From contig JBILML010000003.1 in NCBI GenBank assembly GCA_044375555.1, positions 1-64,000 on the forward strand: 64,000 nucleotides of DNA, written 5' to 3'. Of the stretch, positions 15,767-24,541 are shown one piece after another. Every line of letters begins with the position of its first letter. Position 1 is the stretch's first letter. A model generated the notes under the pieces. The model saw only the letters and a program-made list of their open reading frames with translations, was not told the origin of the DNA and did no database searches. Source of the DNA: UBA967 sp044375555. GTDB lineage: Bacteria > Verrucomicrobiota > Verrucomicrobiia > Chthoniobacterales > Terrimicrobiaceae. The translations under genes and the position numbers were made by a program.

Positions 15767-17245
15767 ATGCCCGCCAAACGCCCAAACAACCCCGCTCGCG
15801 AACTCCTTTTCGGCGACCTCTGGGAATACGATCCCGCCCCGGAAACGGCCCCCGCCCACATCGCGCCGCGCTACGACCTTTTCATCAACGGCCAATTCAC
15901 CGCGCCGAAATCAAAGAAGTGGTTCGACTCCATCTCCCCGGGCAACGAGCAAAAAGTCTCCGAAATCGCTCTCGCGAACGAAGCCGATGTCAACGCCGCG
16001 TTCGCTGCCGCCGCGGCCGCGTTCCCGAAATGGAGCAAAACCTCCGGCGCCGAGCGTGGGAAATACCTCTACCGCATCGCCCGTCTCCTCCATGACCGCG
16101 CCCGCGAGTTCGCCGTCGCCGAGACGATCGACGGCGGCAAGCCGATCCGCGAGTCCCGTGACTTCGATGTTCCCGTCGCTGCTGCCCATTTTTTCTACCA
16201 TGCCGGCTGGGCTGACAAACTCGCCTATGCCGCGCCAGGCCGAACGCTCGCCCCGCTCGGCGTCGTCGGCCAAATCATCCCGTGGAATTTCCCGCTCCTC
16301 ATGCTGGCGTGGAAAATCGCCCCCGCCCTGGCCTGCGGAAATACCGTTGTTCTCAAGCCCGCCGAGACCACCTCCGTCACGGCGATGAAATTTTGCTCGA
16401 TCCTGCAAGACGCCGGCCTCCCGCCCGGAGTGGTCAACATCGTCACCGGCGCAGGCGACACCGGCACGAACATCGTTCACCACCCCGCCGCCGCGAAGAT
16501 CGCCTTCACCGGCTCGACCGCGATCGGAAAATTCATCCAGCGCACCCTCGCTGGAACCGACAAGAGAATCACCCTTGAGCTGGGCGGAAAAGCCGCGAAC
16601 ATCGTCTTTGAGGACGCCCCGATCGACCAAGCCGTTGAAGGCATCGTCAACGGCATTTTCTTCAACCAAGGCCATGTCTGTTGTGCCGGTTCGCGCCTGC
16701 TCGTTCAGGAAAGCGTCGCCGACGAAGTCCTCCGCAAATTGAAAATGCGTCTCCGCCACCTCCGCGTCGGCGACCCGCTCGACAAGAACACCGACATCGG
16801 CGCGATCAACTCCCGCAAACAGCTCGAAAAAATCCAAGAACTCGTGAAAAGCGGCGTCCAAGAAGGCGCAGAAATCCACCAGCCCGCCTGCAAGCTCCCC
16901 AAGCGCGGATTCTACTTCGCGCCCACGCTCTTCTCGAATGTCTCGCTCAGCCACCGCATCGCCCGCGAGGAAATCTTCGGCCCCGTCCTTTCGATCCTTA
17001 CATTCCGCACGCCCGAGGAAGCCGTGGAAAAAGCCAACAACACCCCCTACGGGCTCAGCGCCGGCGTCTGGACCGACAAAGGTTCGCTCATTCTGAAAAT
17101 GTCCACCGAACTCAAAGCCGGCGTCGTCTGGGCGAACACCTACAACAAATTCGATCCTGCCTCGCCCTTCGGCGGCTACAAAGAATCCGGCTTCGGCCGC
17201 GAAGGCGGCAAACAAGGCCTCCTCGACTACGCCCAGATTGTTTGA
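15767..17245 (+). CDS. Aldehyde dehydrogenase, catalytic
   Basis: This 492-aa NAD(P)-dependent aldehyde dehydrogenase is complete. The coenzyme-binding segment QIIPWNFPLLMLAWKIAPA precedes GSTAIGKFI. The general-base glutamate is in LELGGKAANIVFEDA, and the nucleophilic cysteine in FFNQGHVCCAGSRL. EEIFGPVLSI and the C-terminal NTYNKFDPASPFGGYKESG complete the family set. Placed 2 bp after deoC, it probably oxidises acetaldehyde, or another short aldehyde from deoxyriboside breakdown, to the acid. It resembles the N-terminal half of ALDH16 proteins and is followed by a second, shorter ALDH gene. Confidence 0.93.
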   Translation: MPAKRPNNPARELLFGDLWEYDPAPETAPAHIAPRYDLFINGQFTAPKSKKWFDSISPGNEQKVSEIALANEADVNAAFAAAAAAFPKWSKTSGAERGKYLYRIARLLHDRAREFAVAETIDGGKPIRESRDFDVPVAAAHFFYHAGWADKLAYAAPGRTLAPLGVVGQIIPWNFPLLMLAWKIAPALACGNTVVLKPAETTSVTAMKFCSILQDAGLPPGVVNIVTGAGDTGTNIVHHPAAAKIAFTGSTAIGKFIQRTLAGTDKRITLELGGKAANIVFEDAPIDQAVEGIVNGIFFNQGHVCCAGSRLLVQESVADEVLRKLKMRLRHLRVGDPLDKNTDIGAINSRKQLEKIQELVKSGVQEGAEIHQPACKLPKRGFYFAPTLFSNVSLSHRIAREEIFGPVLSILTFRTPEEAVEKANNTPYGLSAGVWTDKGSLILKMSTELKAGVVWANTYNKFDPASPFGGYKESGFGREGGKQGLLDYAQIV

Positions 17246-17260
17246 TCAGTCATGAATTTT

Positions 17261-17355
17261 CACCACGGAGAACACGGAGGACACGGAGTAAATTTAAAGC
17301 AGTGCTTTCCATTTCTCTTCTTCCCCTCCGTGCTCTCCGTGTCCTCCGTGGTTAA
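17261..17355. repeat. Palindromic 'CACGGAGGACACGGAG' repeat, copy A
   Basis: The left arm (17261-17288) CCACGGAGAACACGGAGG plus ACACGGAG is the near-perfect complement of the right arm (17325-17353), with about 36 nt of AT-rich spacer. The RNA would form a long hairpin between the two aldehyde dehydrogenase genes. The same arms occur at 26218-26362 and 41328-41516. Confidence 0.85.
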
Positions 17356-17370
17356 TTCTTTCCCAAACCC

Positions 17371-18234
17371 ATGAGCAGACTTCCCATCACCAAAACCCCG
17401 AAATGCTTCGTCGGTGGCGCGTTCATTCGCTCCGAAAGTGGACGAGTTTATGAGCACAAGGACTCTGCGGGCGCTTTCGTTTGCAACATCCCGCTTTGCA
17501 CCCGCAAGGACCTCCGCAATGCCGTCGAAGCCGCTGCCAAGGCCGGTCCCGGTTGGGCGAAACGCAGCGCTTACAACCGCGGCCAAATCCTCTACCGCAT
17601 CGCTGAGATGCTCGAATCCCGCGCTGACGAACTCGCCGCCGCCATCTCGCTCACCAACCCGAATGCCGCCGCCTCGCGCGAAGTCCGAGCGGCGATCGAC
17701 CGAACGGTGCACTACGCGGGTTGGACCGATAAATACGAGTCCCTCCTCGGTAGTGTGAACCCCGTCTCCACCCCCCACTTCAATTTCACCGTGATGGAGC
17801 CCATGGGCCTGATCGGCATCCTCGCCCCCGAGGAATCCCCGCTCCTCGGCCTGCTCTCGATGATTCTTCCCGCCATCACCAGCGGCAACACCGTCATCGC
17901 CCTCGCCTCGCACAGCCAGCCCTACCCATCCATCCTCCTCGGCGAACTTCTCGCCGTCAGCGACCTCCCCGGCGGCGTGGTGAATCTCCTCACCGGCACC
18001 CGCGCCGACATCCTCCCCACGATGGCCACCCACGCCCACTTGCGTGCCGTTTACGCCGCCGCCAACAAATCCGAGCGAACCGAAATCCAGCAAGGCGCCG
18101 CCGAGCATGTGAAGCGAACCGTTTTCCTCCCATCGGAAAAACCCATCGACTGGTTCGCAGACGATGCCCAAGGCCTTTATCACATTCGCCATTTCCTTGA
18201 GGCCAAAACCACCTGGCACCCGGTTGGCGTCTAA
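17371..18234 (+). CDS. Aldehyde dehydrogenase-like protein lacking the catalytic cysteine domain
   Basis: This 287-aa protein has only the N-terminal, coenzyme-binding part of an ALDH fold. It shows FVGGAFIRSESGRVYE, RGQILYRIAEMLESRADEL, an MEPMGLIGILAPEESPLLGLL segment where active enzymes have PWNFP, and SDLPGGVVNLLTG. It ends at KTTWHPVGV before the region that would carry the catalytic cysteine, and the base glutamate of a LELGG motif is absent. The end is clean, with a terminator just behind it, so it is a designed short form rather than an obvious frameshift. It resembles the non-catalytic C-terminal domain of two-domain ALDH16 proteins and may form a complex with the preceding full-length enzyme. 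Confidence 0.85.
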   Translation: MSRLPITKTPKCFVGGAFIRSESGRVYEHKDSAGAFVCNIPLCTRKDLRNAVEAAAKAGPGWAKRSAYNRGQILYRIAEMLESRADELAAAISLTNPNAAASREVRAAIDRTVHYAGWTDKYESLLGSVNPVSTPHFNFTVMEPMGLIGILAPEESPLLGLLSMILPAITSGNTVIALASHSQPYPSILLGELLAVSDLPGGVVNLLTGTRADILPTMATHAHLRAVYAAANKSERTEIQQGAAEHVKRTVFLPSEKPIDWFADDAQGLYHIRHFLEAKTTWHPVGV

Positions 18235-18254
18235 AATATCCGGCCGCTGAAAAC

Positions 18255-18290
18255 AAAAAAACCCCGCTCATTGACGAGCGGGGTTTTTTT
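18255..18290. terminator. Bidirectional intrinsic terminator
   Basis: The stem CCCCGCTC (18262-18269) / GAGCGGGG (18276-18283) with a 6-nt loop is flanked by A-run 18255-18261 and T-run 18284-18290. It can end both the deoC-ALDH operon from the left and the small minus-strand gene from the right. Confidence 0.92.
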
Positions 18291-18307
18291 GTGAATCGAC
18301 GGGAGGT

Positions 18308-18616
18308 TTACTTGGCAACCGGGATGGGAATGACGTCCGGAGTGAGGGCCTTGGCCAGCGAGGCCAAGCCTTTGTATTTTTTGCCGGTTTTCTTCACCAT
18401 GCCGCGCGAGACAAGGTTTTGAAGTTTCTCGTAGGCGCGGAGACGGAGCATTTCCTCCCCGCCGCTGGCCGCGTTCCGTGCCCGAAGGCGCTCGTGGACT
18501 TGGTCGAACAATTGTTTGAACTCGAAGGAGGTCTTTTTTGTCAGAACAGCCACCAACTCTTCCGTCACCAAATCGGGACCGCGTCTAGAGAAAGCACTTT
18601 TTCTTTGCATAAGCAT
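18308..18616 (-). CDS. Small basic hypothetical protein
   Basis: This 102-aa basic protein has the look of a small winged-helix or helical DNA-binding protein. A predicted helix (FEFKQLFDQVHERLRARNAA) is followed by EEMLRLRAYEKLQNLVSRGMVKKTGKKYKGL, in which the 'LVSRGMVKKTGKKYKG' part reads like a wing. The start is ATG 18616, with another in-frame ATG at 18610. It is a single-gene unit ended by the shared terminator. I do not recognise the family and assign no function. Confidence 0.7.
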   Translation of the reverse strand: MLMQRKSAFSRRGPDLVTEELVAVLTKKTSFEFKQLFDQVHERLRARNAASGGEEMLRLRAYEKLQNLVSRGMVKKTGKKYKGLASLAKALTPDVIPIPVAK

Positions 18617-18772
18617 GAGGGGTTACGCATATCGCTTTGATCTATCTCTGTCCAGCTCTTATTTTTGCCCCCGTCTGGAGGTCGCCTCGGGGAGGCTGCC
18701 GGCGGCACAAACATTTTCGCCCGTTTTTCAGGTTGTCAGAGCGCACGATTCAAGGAATGCTACCGGCCTATC

Positions 18773-18854
18773 GCTCATGTGGCGGAACTGGCAGACGCGC
18801 ACGGCTCAGGACCGTGTGGGGCAACCCTTGGAGGTTCGAATCCTCTCGTGAGCA
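18773..18854 (+). tRNA. tRNA-Leu (anticodon CAG)
   Basis: The acceptor arm GCTCATG / CGTGAGC pairs with one T-G wobble, discriminator A is at 18854, and no CCA is encoded. The anticodon loop CTCAGGA holds CAG at 18807-18809. A long variable arm (class II) and a GGTTCGAATCC T-arm fit leucine. The 3' end lies 23 bp before the menG start. Confidence 0.95.
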
Positions 18855-18877
18855 ATTCTTTCCGGACAAAACCTATT

Positions 18878-19573
18878 GTGAATCAAACCCTCGCCCAGTC
18901 TGATCCGGAGTTTGTAAAAAAAACATTCGCCGCTATTGCCGGCCGCTATGATTTTGCCAATCACCTGCTCAGCGGCGGCATGGATTTTCTGTGGCGGCGA
19001 AAATTGGCGCGTTTGGTCGCGCAGAGGAAGCCGGTTGATATTCTCGACTTGGCTACTGGAAGCGGGGACTTGGCGCTTTCGCTATCGAAATCCTGCCCGA
19101 ATGCCAAGGTCGTGGCGGCGGATTTTTGCCTGCCCATGCTGGAAATGGCGCGACGGAAGCATGTCCGGAATCTGATTCAGGCGGATGGGTTATCTCTCCC
19201 GTTTCAGGACGAAACCTTCGATGTCGTCACCATGGCCTTTGGGTTGCGGAACATGGCGGATTGGGGCTTGGCGATTCGGGAGGCGCACCGAGTTCTGCGG
19301 GGAGGCGGGGCATTATTTATCATGGATTTCTCGCTCCCGGATTCGGAATTCGTGCTGAGATTTTATCGCTTCTACCTGCACCGGCTCCTGCCGAAGGTCG
19401 CCCACTGGGCCACCCGCCGGCGCGATGCCTACGAGTATCTGGGGAAAACGATCGAAACCTTCCCGAGCGGCCTCGTCATGAACGCGCTCTTGAAATCGTG
19501 CGGCTTCCATTGCGCTCCACCGCGCAAGTTGGCATTCGGCGCGGTGTCGATCTACTGCGGTTCGGTGGAGTAA
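18878..19573 (+). CDS. menG/ubiE: Demethylmenaquinone/ubiquinone C-methyltransferase
   Basis: This 231-aa SAM methyltransferase carries out the C-methylation of (demethyl)menaquinone or a ubiquinone precursor. UbiE hallmarks are AGRYDFANHLLSGGMDFLWR near the N-terminus, SAM motif I ILDLATGSGDLAL, and the family-specific TMAFGLRNMADW and PKVAHWATRRRDAYEYL. I chose GTG 18878; another in-frame GTG at 18848 lies inside the 3' end of tRNA-Leu. No good Shine-Dalgarno sequence precedes either. With complex I in this window it fits quinone-linked respiration. It meets convergent pfkA with only 3 bp between stops. Confidence 0.9.
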   Translation: MNQTLAQSDPEFVKKTFAAIAGRYDFANHLLSGGMDFLWRRKLARLVAQRKPVDILDLATGSGDLALSLSKSCPNAKVVAADFCLPMLEMARRKHVRNLIQADGLSLPFQDETFDVVTMAFGLRNMADWGLAIREAHRVLRGGGALFIMDFSLPDSEFVLRFYRFYLHRLLPKVAHWATRRRDAYEYLGKTIETFPSGLVMNALLKSCGFHCAPPRKLAFGAVSIYCGSVE

Positions 19574-19576
19574 AAA

Positions 19577-20671
19577 TCAGTCGCCGAAGACAATCTCAAC
19601 GGCCCGCGCCATTTTCACGATCTGCGAGTTGGGATTCACTCGGCGGGGTTTGTGAACCGCCTGGGCGATCGGCACATCGTGCGTCTCGTAGTTGTTGAAG
19701 CTCACCATCGAGCCGAATTTCCCCTCAGCGATCAACTGCACCGCCTTGACGCCGAAAGTCGTTCCTAAAATGCGATCCAGCATGGTCGGGGCGCCGCCTC
19801 GCTGAAGGTGACCGAGCACGCAGGTGCGGACCTCCTTGCCGGTGCGTTCTCCGATTTCACGGCCGACAATTTCTCCGATGCCGCCAAGTCGATTTTCGCC
19901 GCTGGCCGTGTGGAGGCGGCTTTGGCGTCCACTTTGCGGCGTGGCTCCTTCGGCGACGACGACCATCGTGCATTTCGCTCCCACGCGGTCGCGGCGGAGA
20001 ATTTCTTGGGAGATTTTTTCGAAGTCGAATGGGATTTCCGGAATCAAAATAATATCCGCTCCGCCTGCGAGCCCGCCGTGCAGCGCGATCCAACCGGCAT
20101 GACGGCCCATCACTTCGAGGACCATGACGCGTTTGTGGCTGGAGGCTGTGGTATGGAGTCGGTCGAGCGAGCTCGCCACGCATTCCACCGCGGAGTCGAA
20201 GCCAAATGTCATAGCCGTGGCCTCGAGGTCGTTGTCGATGGTTTTGGGGACGCCGACAACGGGGAGTCCGGCTTTGTGAAGTTGCAGGGCGGTATTCAGC
20301 GAACCGTCACCGCCGACCACGATCAAGGCGTGGAGTCCGAGGTTTTGGAAGGTTTGGCGCGTCTTGCCGAGGATTTCAGCGGGGATGAAAGAAGGTTGGC
20401 GCGCTCCGCCGCGTTTCACAAATTGCCCGCGATTCACGGTCCCAATCATCGTGCCACCGAGGTGCATGATTCCAGAGGTCGCCTTGCGGTCGAGCACGGT
20501 GAACTCGTCAGGAGCCAGCAAGCCCTCGAAACCGTCGTGGAAACCAATCAATTCCCAACCCAGATTCTCAGCGGCACGGCTGGCCGCGCGAAGCACGGCA
20601 TTCAGGCCGGGACAATCCCCGCCGCTCGTGAGAATGCCAATGCGTTTGCGATCCAAGGGAGCGGCGCTCAA
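19577..20671 (-). CDS. pfkA: ATP-type 6-phosphofructokinase
   Basis: This 364-aa phosphofructokinase begins with the family's TSGGDCPGLNAV (residues 15-26). The phosphoryl-donor loop reads VGGDGSL; glycine rather than aspartate at that position fits ATP rather than pyrophosphate. PKTIDNDLEAT holds the catalytic aspartate, and VMGRHAGWIAL and LGHLQRGGAPT follow. The start codon is TTG at 20671, which overlaps the stop of the upstream carboxypeptidase gene (TTGA). Fructose-6-phosphate is converted to fructose-1,6-bisphosphate in glycolysis. Confidence 0.94.
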   Translation of the reverse strand: MSAAPLDRKRIGILTSGGDCPGLNAVLRAASRAAENLGWELIGFHDGFEGLLAPDEFTVLDRKATSGIMHLGGTMIGTVNRGQFVKRGGARQPSFIPAEILGKTRQTFQNLGLHALIVVGGDGSLNTALQLHKAGLPVVGVPKTIDNDLEATAMTFGFDSAVECVASSLDRLHTTASSHKRVMVLEVMGRHAGWIALHGGLAGGADIILIPEIPFDFEKISQEILRRDRVGAKCTMVVVAEGATPQSGRQSRLHTASGENRLGGIGEIVGREIGERTGKEVRTCVLGHLQRGGAPTMLDRILGTTFGVKAVQLIAEGKFGSMVSFNNYETHDVPIAQAVHKPRRVNPNSQIVKMARAVEIVFGD

Positions 20672-21612
20672 AGGGTGGATCCTTTTTGGGTCGGGCGGCC
20701 TTCCGAGGCCCAGGAGTCGTAGATCGCCCAGCCTCGCCGGAGCAGTTGCAATCCATCACGGAATCGATCGGGAGATCCGAGAAGGACCACGCTGATGCGC
20801 CGAGGGGTCACCATCACGGTCTCACCCTCTCGGTGCGCCTCTGGAGCGCGGTCGGCAGAGACGATCAAGCAATCTCCGGCGCGACGGGTTCGGCCGGTTT
20901 TGACTCCATCAATGTTGTCCTGACCCAGAAGCTCGTTCGTGTTTTTGATTTCGATGGGATTGTCGAGGCCGTTGCGGAAGAGATGAATCACGCGGGAATT
21001 CTGGGCGACATAGAATTTGAAGGCGGCGTCGTTGTAGGCGTGGCGCGTGAGGCGGGCGAAATCCTCGGCCGTGGAGTAGGGGAGGGCTTGGCCTTTGGGG
21101 AGGTTATCCATGCCGGAGGGGTTCAGAAACAAAGTCCGCTTCATGAATAAGGAACGGGCGAGGGCATTCATCTGGGCGACGAAATTTCCAATCGGATCGA
21201 GGCCATTGGTGTTCGGAATGCGGGATCCCACATGGTCGGCCAGCGCATTGGCGGCGACATTGTCGGAGGCAAGCAGCGCGCAATACATCAAGTCGCGCAG
21301 GCTCACAGAGTCCCCGGGCTGGAGGCCTGCGGAACTGCTCGCACCATTCGAGAATGCAGCGTTTGTCAACGGCACGGCGATGGAAAGATCGACTTTCTGG
21401 AGGTTCGCCCAATCGAGAACCACCATGCAGGTGGCGATCTTCGTGAGGCTGGCGACTTGGAGTTTCTCCTTGGGTTTTACAGATTCGAGGATTTGCCCGG
21501 TTTGGTTGTCGAAGATGATGTAACTTTCCTGCGCTCGGACTGGGCCCAGGAATACGGCCCCGAGGAGGAGCGCCAACAAGGTTTGCAGCGAATGGTTTTC
21601 GCGGATTTTCAT
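20668..21612 (-). CDS. D-alanyl-D-alanine carboxypeptidase (S11, DacA-like)
   Basis: This 314-aa penicillin-binding protein trims D-Ala from peptidoglycan stem peptides. From ATG 21612 there is a signal peptide (LLALLLGAVFLGPVRAQ). The active-site motifs are SLTK (S55-K58), SDN in LLASDNVAANAL, and KTG in DGVKTGRTRRAGDCLI. The start further upstream (21648) would place twelve residues before the signal peptide, so I prefer 21612. The protein ends soon after the catalytic domain and lacks the long C-terminal PBP5 domain and amphipathic anchor. It overlaps pfkA by 4 bp. Confidence 0.9.
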   Translation of the reverse strand: MKIRENHSLQTLLALLLGAVFLGPVRAQESYIIFDNQTGQILESVKPKEKLQVASLTKIATCMVVLDWANLQKVDLSIAVPLTNAAFSNGASSSAGLQPGDSVSLRDLMYCALLASDNVAANALADHVGSRIPNTNGLDPIGNFVAQMNALARSLFMKRTLFLNPSGMDNLPKGQALPYSTAEDFARLTRHAYNDAAFKFYVAQNSRVIHLFRNGLDNPIEIKNTNELLGQDNIDGVKTGRTRRAGDCLIVSADRAPEAHREGETVMVTPRRISVVLLGSPDRFRDGLQLLRRGWAIYDSWASEGRPTQKGSTL

Positions 21613-21734
21613 TGCTCGGGACGATACCGGCGCCCCTGCTGAGTTCAATCCTATTCAGGCTCGGCAAGGCACGGCGCTCATGCCTTGAGGAAAAAAGTTC
21701 GTTCCTGCTCGGGGGAAAATGATACTGCTCGCGG

Positions 21735-22727
21735 ATGCGAATTCTTTCCGGCATCCAGCCCTCCGGCACGCCGCACCTTGGCAACTACTTTGGTATGATG
21801 AAGCCTGCCATCGAGCTTCAGGAACGGGGCGAGGCGTATTATTTCATCGCCGATTTTCACGCCCTGACGACCGTTCAAAATGCCGCTGCGCTTCGTGCGA
21901 ATGTCCACGAACTGGCTTTGGATTTTCTCGCCTGTGGACTCGATCCGGCGCGTTCTGTGTTTTTTCGCCAGTCCGATGTGCCGCAGGTCGCCGAGTTGGC
22001 GTGGATCCTCAGCACCGTGACGCCTATGGGGCTGCTCGAGCGTTGCCATTCTTTCAAGGACAAGACCTCTCGTGGAATCGCTCCCTCGCACGGCCTCTTT
22101 GCTTATCCGGTGCTGATGGCCGCGGATATCTTGATTTACGACAGCGATATCGTTCCCGTCGGGCGTGACCAAAAGCAGCACCTCGAAGTCACCCGCGACA
22201 TCGCGATCAAGATGAATGAAACCTTTGGCTCGATTTTTAAACTTCCCGAACCGGCGATCCAAGAATCAACGGCTGTCGTTCCTGGTCTCGATGGCGCGAA
22301 GATGAGCAAGAGCTACCACAACACGATCGATCTTTTCGCTCCGGAGAATGTGCTCCGAAAAAAAATCATGGGCATCAAGACCGACTCCACACCGGTCGAG
22401 GAGCCAAAGCCGATGGAGGGCTCGGTGATCCTCGCTCTTCACAAACTGGTGGCCTCCGAGGTGGACCATCTTGCGATGGAAAATGATTTTCGTGTCGGCG
22501 GTGCAGGCTACGGAGATCTGAAAAAACGCCTCTTCGGAGCGGTGTGGGAATATTTCGCGCCCTTCCGCGCCAAGCGCGTCGAGTTGGAGGCCGACCCGGG
22601 CCATGTCGAAAAAATCCTGGCGGATGGAGCGCAGAAAGCCGCGGCCGTGGCGGATGGGGTGATGCGCCGCGTTCGTAACGCGGTGGGAATCGGGCCTGGC
22701 ATCGACAACGCCGCCACCCGCCCCTAG
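21735..22727 (+). CDS. trpS: Tryptophanyl-tRNA synthetase
   Basis: This 330-aa class I synthetase begins MRILSGIQPSGTPHLGNYFG, which contains the HIGH-like motif. KMSKS is present in GAKMSKSYHN near residue 192. FAYPVLMAADILIYDSDIVPVGRDQKQH is the tryptophan-pocket region. The length is standard. It is divergent from the carboxypeptidase gene and followed 9 bp later by the rhomboid gene, so the two may be co-transcribed. Confidence 0.97.
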   Translation: MRILSGIQPSGTPHLGNYFGMMKPAIELQERGEAYYFIADFHALTTVQNAAALRANVHELALDFLACGLDPARSVFFRQSDVPQVAELAWILSTVTPMGLLERCHSFKDKTSRGIAPSHGLFAYPVLMAADILIYDSDIVPVGRDQKQHLEVTRDIAIKMNETFGSIFKLPEPAIQESTAVVPGLDGAKMSKSYHNTIDLFAPENVLRKKIMGIKTDSTPVEEPKPMEGSVILALHKLVASEVDHLAMENDFRVGGAGYGDLKKRLFGAVWEYFAPFRAKRVELEADPGHVEKILADGAQKAAAVADGVMRRVRNAVGIGPGIDNAATRP

Positions 22728-22736
22728 ATTCCCCGC

Positions 22737-23348
22737 GTGTTTGAAGGATATCGCCGGTTCCAAATCACCGCCGTCAAGGCGCTGATCGCCATCAATGTTC
22801 TCGTTTTTGTTCTTATGGGTGTCTCGCCGTCACTGGCTGACTTTGCGGACAGCGTCTTCGGCCTGAGCGGTCGAGGACTTGCCAAGGGGATGATTTGGCA
22901 GTTCGTCACCTACCAATTCGTTCACGCCGGATTTTTCCACCTTCTGGTCAACATGCTCGGCCTCTGGTTTGCAGGAAATATCCTCGAGCGGATTTTCGGC
23001 GCGCGCCGATTTGTAATTTTTTACCTCCTCTGCGGCATCGCGGGAGGCTTGCTGCAGGTGGCACTCAGCCCCGGGCCGGCCATGGTCGTGGGAGCATCCG
23101 GATCGGTGTGTGGATTGGTCGCCGCCTTCTCGACCATGTTTCCTCAAATGCCCGTCACGGCTCTGATCTTTTTTGTGATTCCGGTTCGCATGCGCGCCAT
23201 GTGGTTGGGAATCATCGTGGCCGGCGTTTCCCTGTTTCTGATGCTGACCGGATGGTTTGGCGACATCGGCAATGCGGCCCACCTTGGCGGGGCAATCGCC
23301 GGGTTTGGCTTGGTAAAATATAACCGCCGTCGCGAGCAGTTCTCCTGA
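22737..23348 (+). CDS. Rhomboid-family intramembrane serine protease
   Basis: This 203-aa membrane protein has six predicted helices. The catalytic serine is in VVGASGSVCGL (the GxSG motif) and the catalytic histidine in GNAAHLGGAIAG. The conserved FVHAGFFHLLVNMLGLW holds the HxxxN segment that stabilises the oxyanion. The start is GTG 22737, 9 bp after the trpS stop. Rhomboids cleave transmembrane substrates; none can be named here. It ends 3 bp before convergent tolB. Confidence 0.9.
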   Translation: MFEGYRRFQITAVKALIAINVLVFVLMGVSPSLADFADSVFGLSGRGLAKGMIWQFVTYQFVHAGFFHLLVNMLGLWFAGNILERIFGARRFVIFYLLCGIAGGLLQVALSPGPAMVVGASGSVCGLVAAFSTMFPQMPVTALIFFVIPVRMRAMWLGIIVAGVSLFLMLTGWFGDIGNAAHLGGAIAGFGLVKYNRRREQFS

Positions 23349-23351
23349 GGA

Positions 23352-24506
23352 TCAGCGAGACCAACTTGGCTCGGAGACTTTGCCGAGCGTGGTGACGATC
23401 GGCGTGCGGCGGCCCTTGACCGAGTCGAGCAGAATGAGCGAGGAACCTTCGCTATAGATAATATGGCGTGAGTTCGGGCCGAAGGCGGGGTCCTGGCCTT
23501 GCGCGAGGATTCGAGTCAAGCCACTGGCGAGGTCCACCAACGCAATGTTGAATCCCCCTTGGCGGGCAGTGAACGCCACCTTCGATCCGTCCGGAGACCA
23601 ACTTGGCTCGGTGCAATAGCTGTAGCCGGTCGAAACCAATCGGGGCGATCCGCCGGCCGCGCTCACGCGGAAAAGTTGTGGGCCGCCGCGATCATCGGAG
23701 GAAAAAATAATCTCCGAACCGCTCGGCGACCAGGTCGGGGAGGACTCCACGCCTTTCGTGCGAGTGAGGCGGTTCGCACCGCCGCCATTCGCGCTGGCGA
23801 TGTAGAGCTCAGGATTTCCGTCGCGGCTGAGCGTGCAGGCGATCCGGCTGCCTTCGGGCGAAAAGCTCGCTCCGGAATTGGTGCCTGGGAATTTTAGAAT
23901 CCGGGAGCGTGCTCCGCTGGCGAGATCGATCAGATAAATGTCCGCATAGCCGCTCTGGTAGCCGGTGTAGGCGACTCGTCGGGCGTCGGGAGAAATCGCC
24001 GGAGCAACACTGATCGCGCCGTCGCGGGTGACTTGAACGGCATTCGCGCCGTCATAATCCGCGATGTAAATTTCCTTGGAGCCGGAACGGTTGCTGACGA
24101 AGGCGATTTTCGAGGTGGCGATCCCTTTTCCTCCCGTGAGGGTTTCCACGATGTCATCCGAAAATTGATGGGCGCATTCGCGGATGTTTCCGGAGTAGGT
24201 CTTTTGGAGAACGACGCTCCCGCGAGTGTCGGTCACGCTGCCTTGCAGGGAGCCGCCGCCGGCCATTCCGCCGATGGAGTAGGTCGATCGTTCAGGCAGG
24301 CCGATGCTGAAGACTCCCGAGAGGTCGAGGTCGTTTCCGACGATCTTGCTCGCGAGCCCGCCATCGGGTCCGCCGAAAGATTTCATGGCGACATTGATGG
24401 CGTCGCTTTTTTTAACGGTGATCGTGGCTTCCTGCGCGAAAGAGGGAGAGGCGGCGAGAAGGGAGAGAATCAGGCTGGCGGAGAGTTTGCGTAAGATCGA
24501 AAGCAT
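23352..24506 (-). CDS. tolB: Tol-Pal system protein TolB
   Basis: This 384-aa periplasmic protein has a signal peptide (SASLILSLLAASPSFAQ), a short N-terminal domain, and a C-terminal six-bladed beta-propeller. The propeller shows repeated WSPDGSKVAF, SPDARRVAYT and FSPEGSRIAC blade motifs. TolB links Pal to TolA and helps keep the outer membrane stable. ATG 24506 sits directly ahead of the signal peptide; a TTG five codons upstream is less likely. No tolA, tolQ, tolR or pal is in the window. Confidence 0.88.
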   Translation of the reverse strand: MLSILRKLSASLILSLLAASPSFAQEATITVKKSDAINVAMKSFGGPDGGLASKIVGNDLDLSGVFSIGLPERSTYSIGGMAGGGSLQGSVTDTRGSVVLQKTYSGNIRECAHQFSDDIVETLTGGKGIATSKIAFVSNRSGSKEIYIADYDGANAVQVTRDGAISVAPAISPDARRVAYTGYQSGYADIYLIDLASGARSRILKFPGTNSGASFSPEGSRIACTLSRDGNPELYIASANGGGANRLTRTKGVESSPTWSPSGSEIIFSSDDRGGPQLFRVSAAGGSPRLVSTGYSYCTEPSWSPDGSKVAFTARQGGFNIALVDLASGLTRILAQGQDPAFGPNSRHIIYSEGSSLILLDSVKGRRTPIVTTLGKVSEPSWSR

Positions 24507-24541
24507 GGTGGTTTTTTGCAAAGGGTGGTTGGTTTGACAAG

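Noticed and set aside
15911..17215. 434-codon minus-strand frame opposite the aldehyde dehydrogenase
   Set aside because: Antisense shadow of a C-biased gene with clear ALDH motifs.
17261..17355. CRISPR array suggested by repeated CACGGAG words
   Set aside because: The repeats form one palindrome with inverted arms, not evenly spaced direct repeats with unique spacers; no cas genes are present.
21650..21700. Terminator at CAAGGCA...TGCCTTG between the carboxypeptidase gene and trpS
   Set aside because: The hairpin is followed by A residues on the plus strand and has no T-run, and the flanking genes diverge from it.
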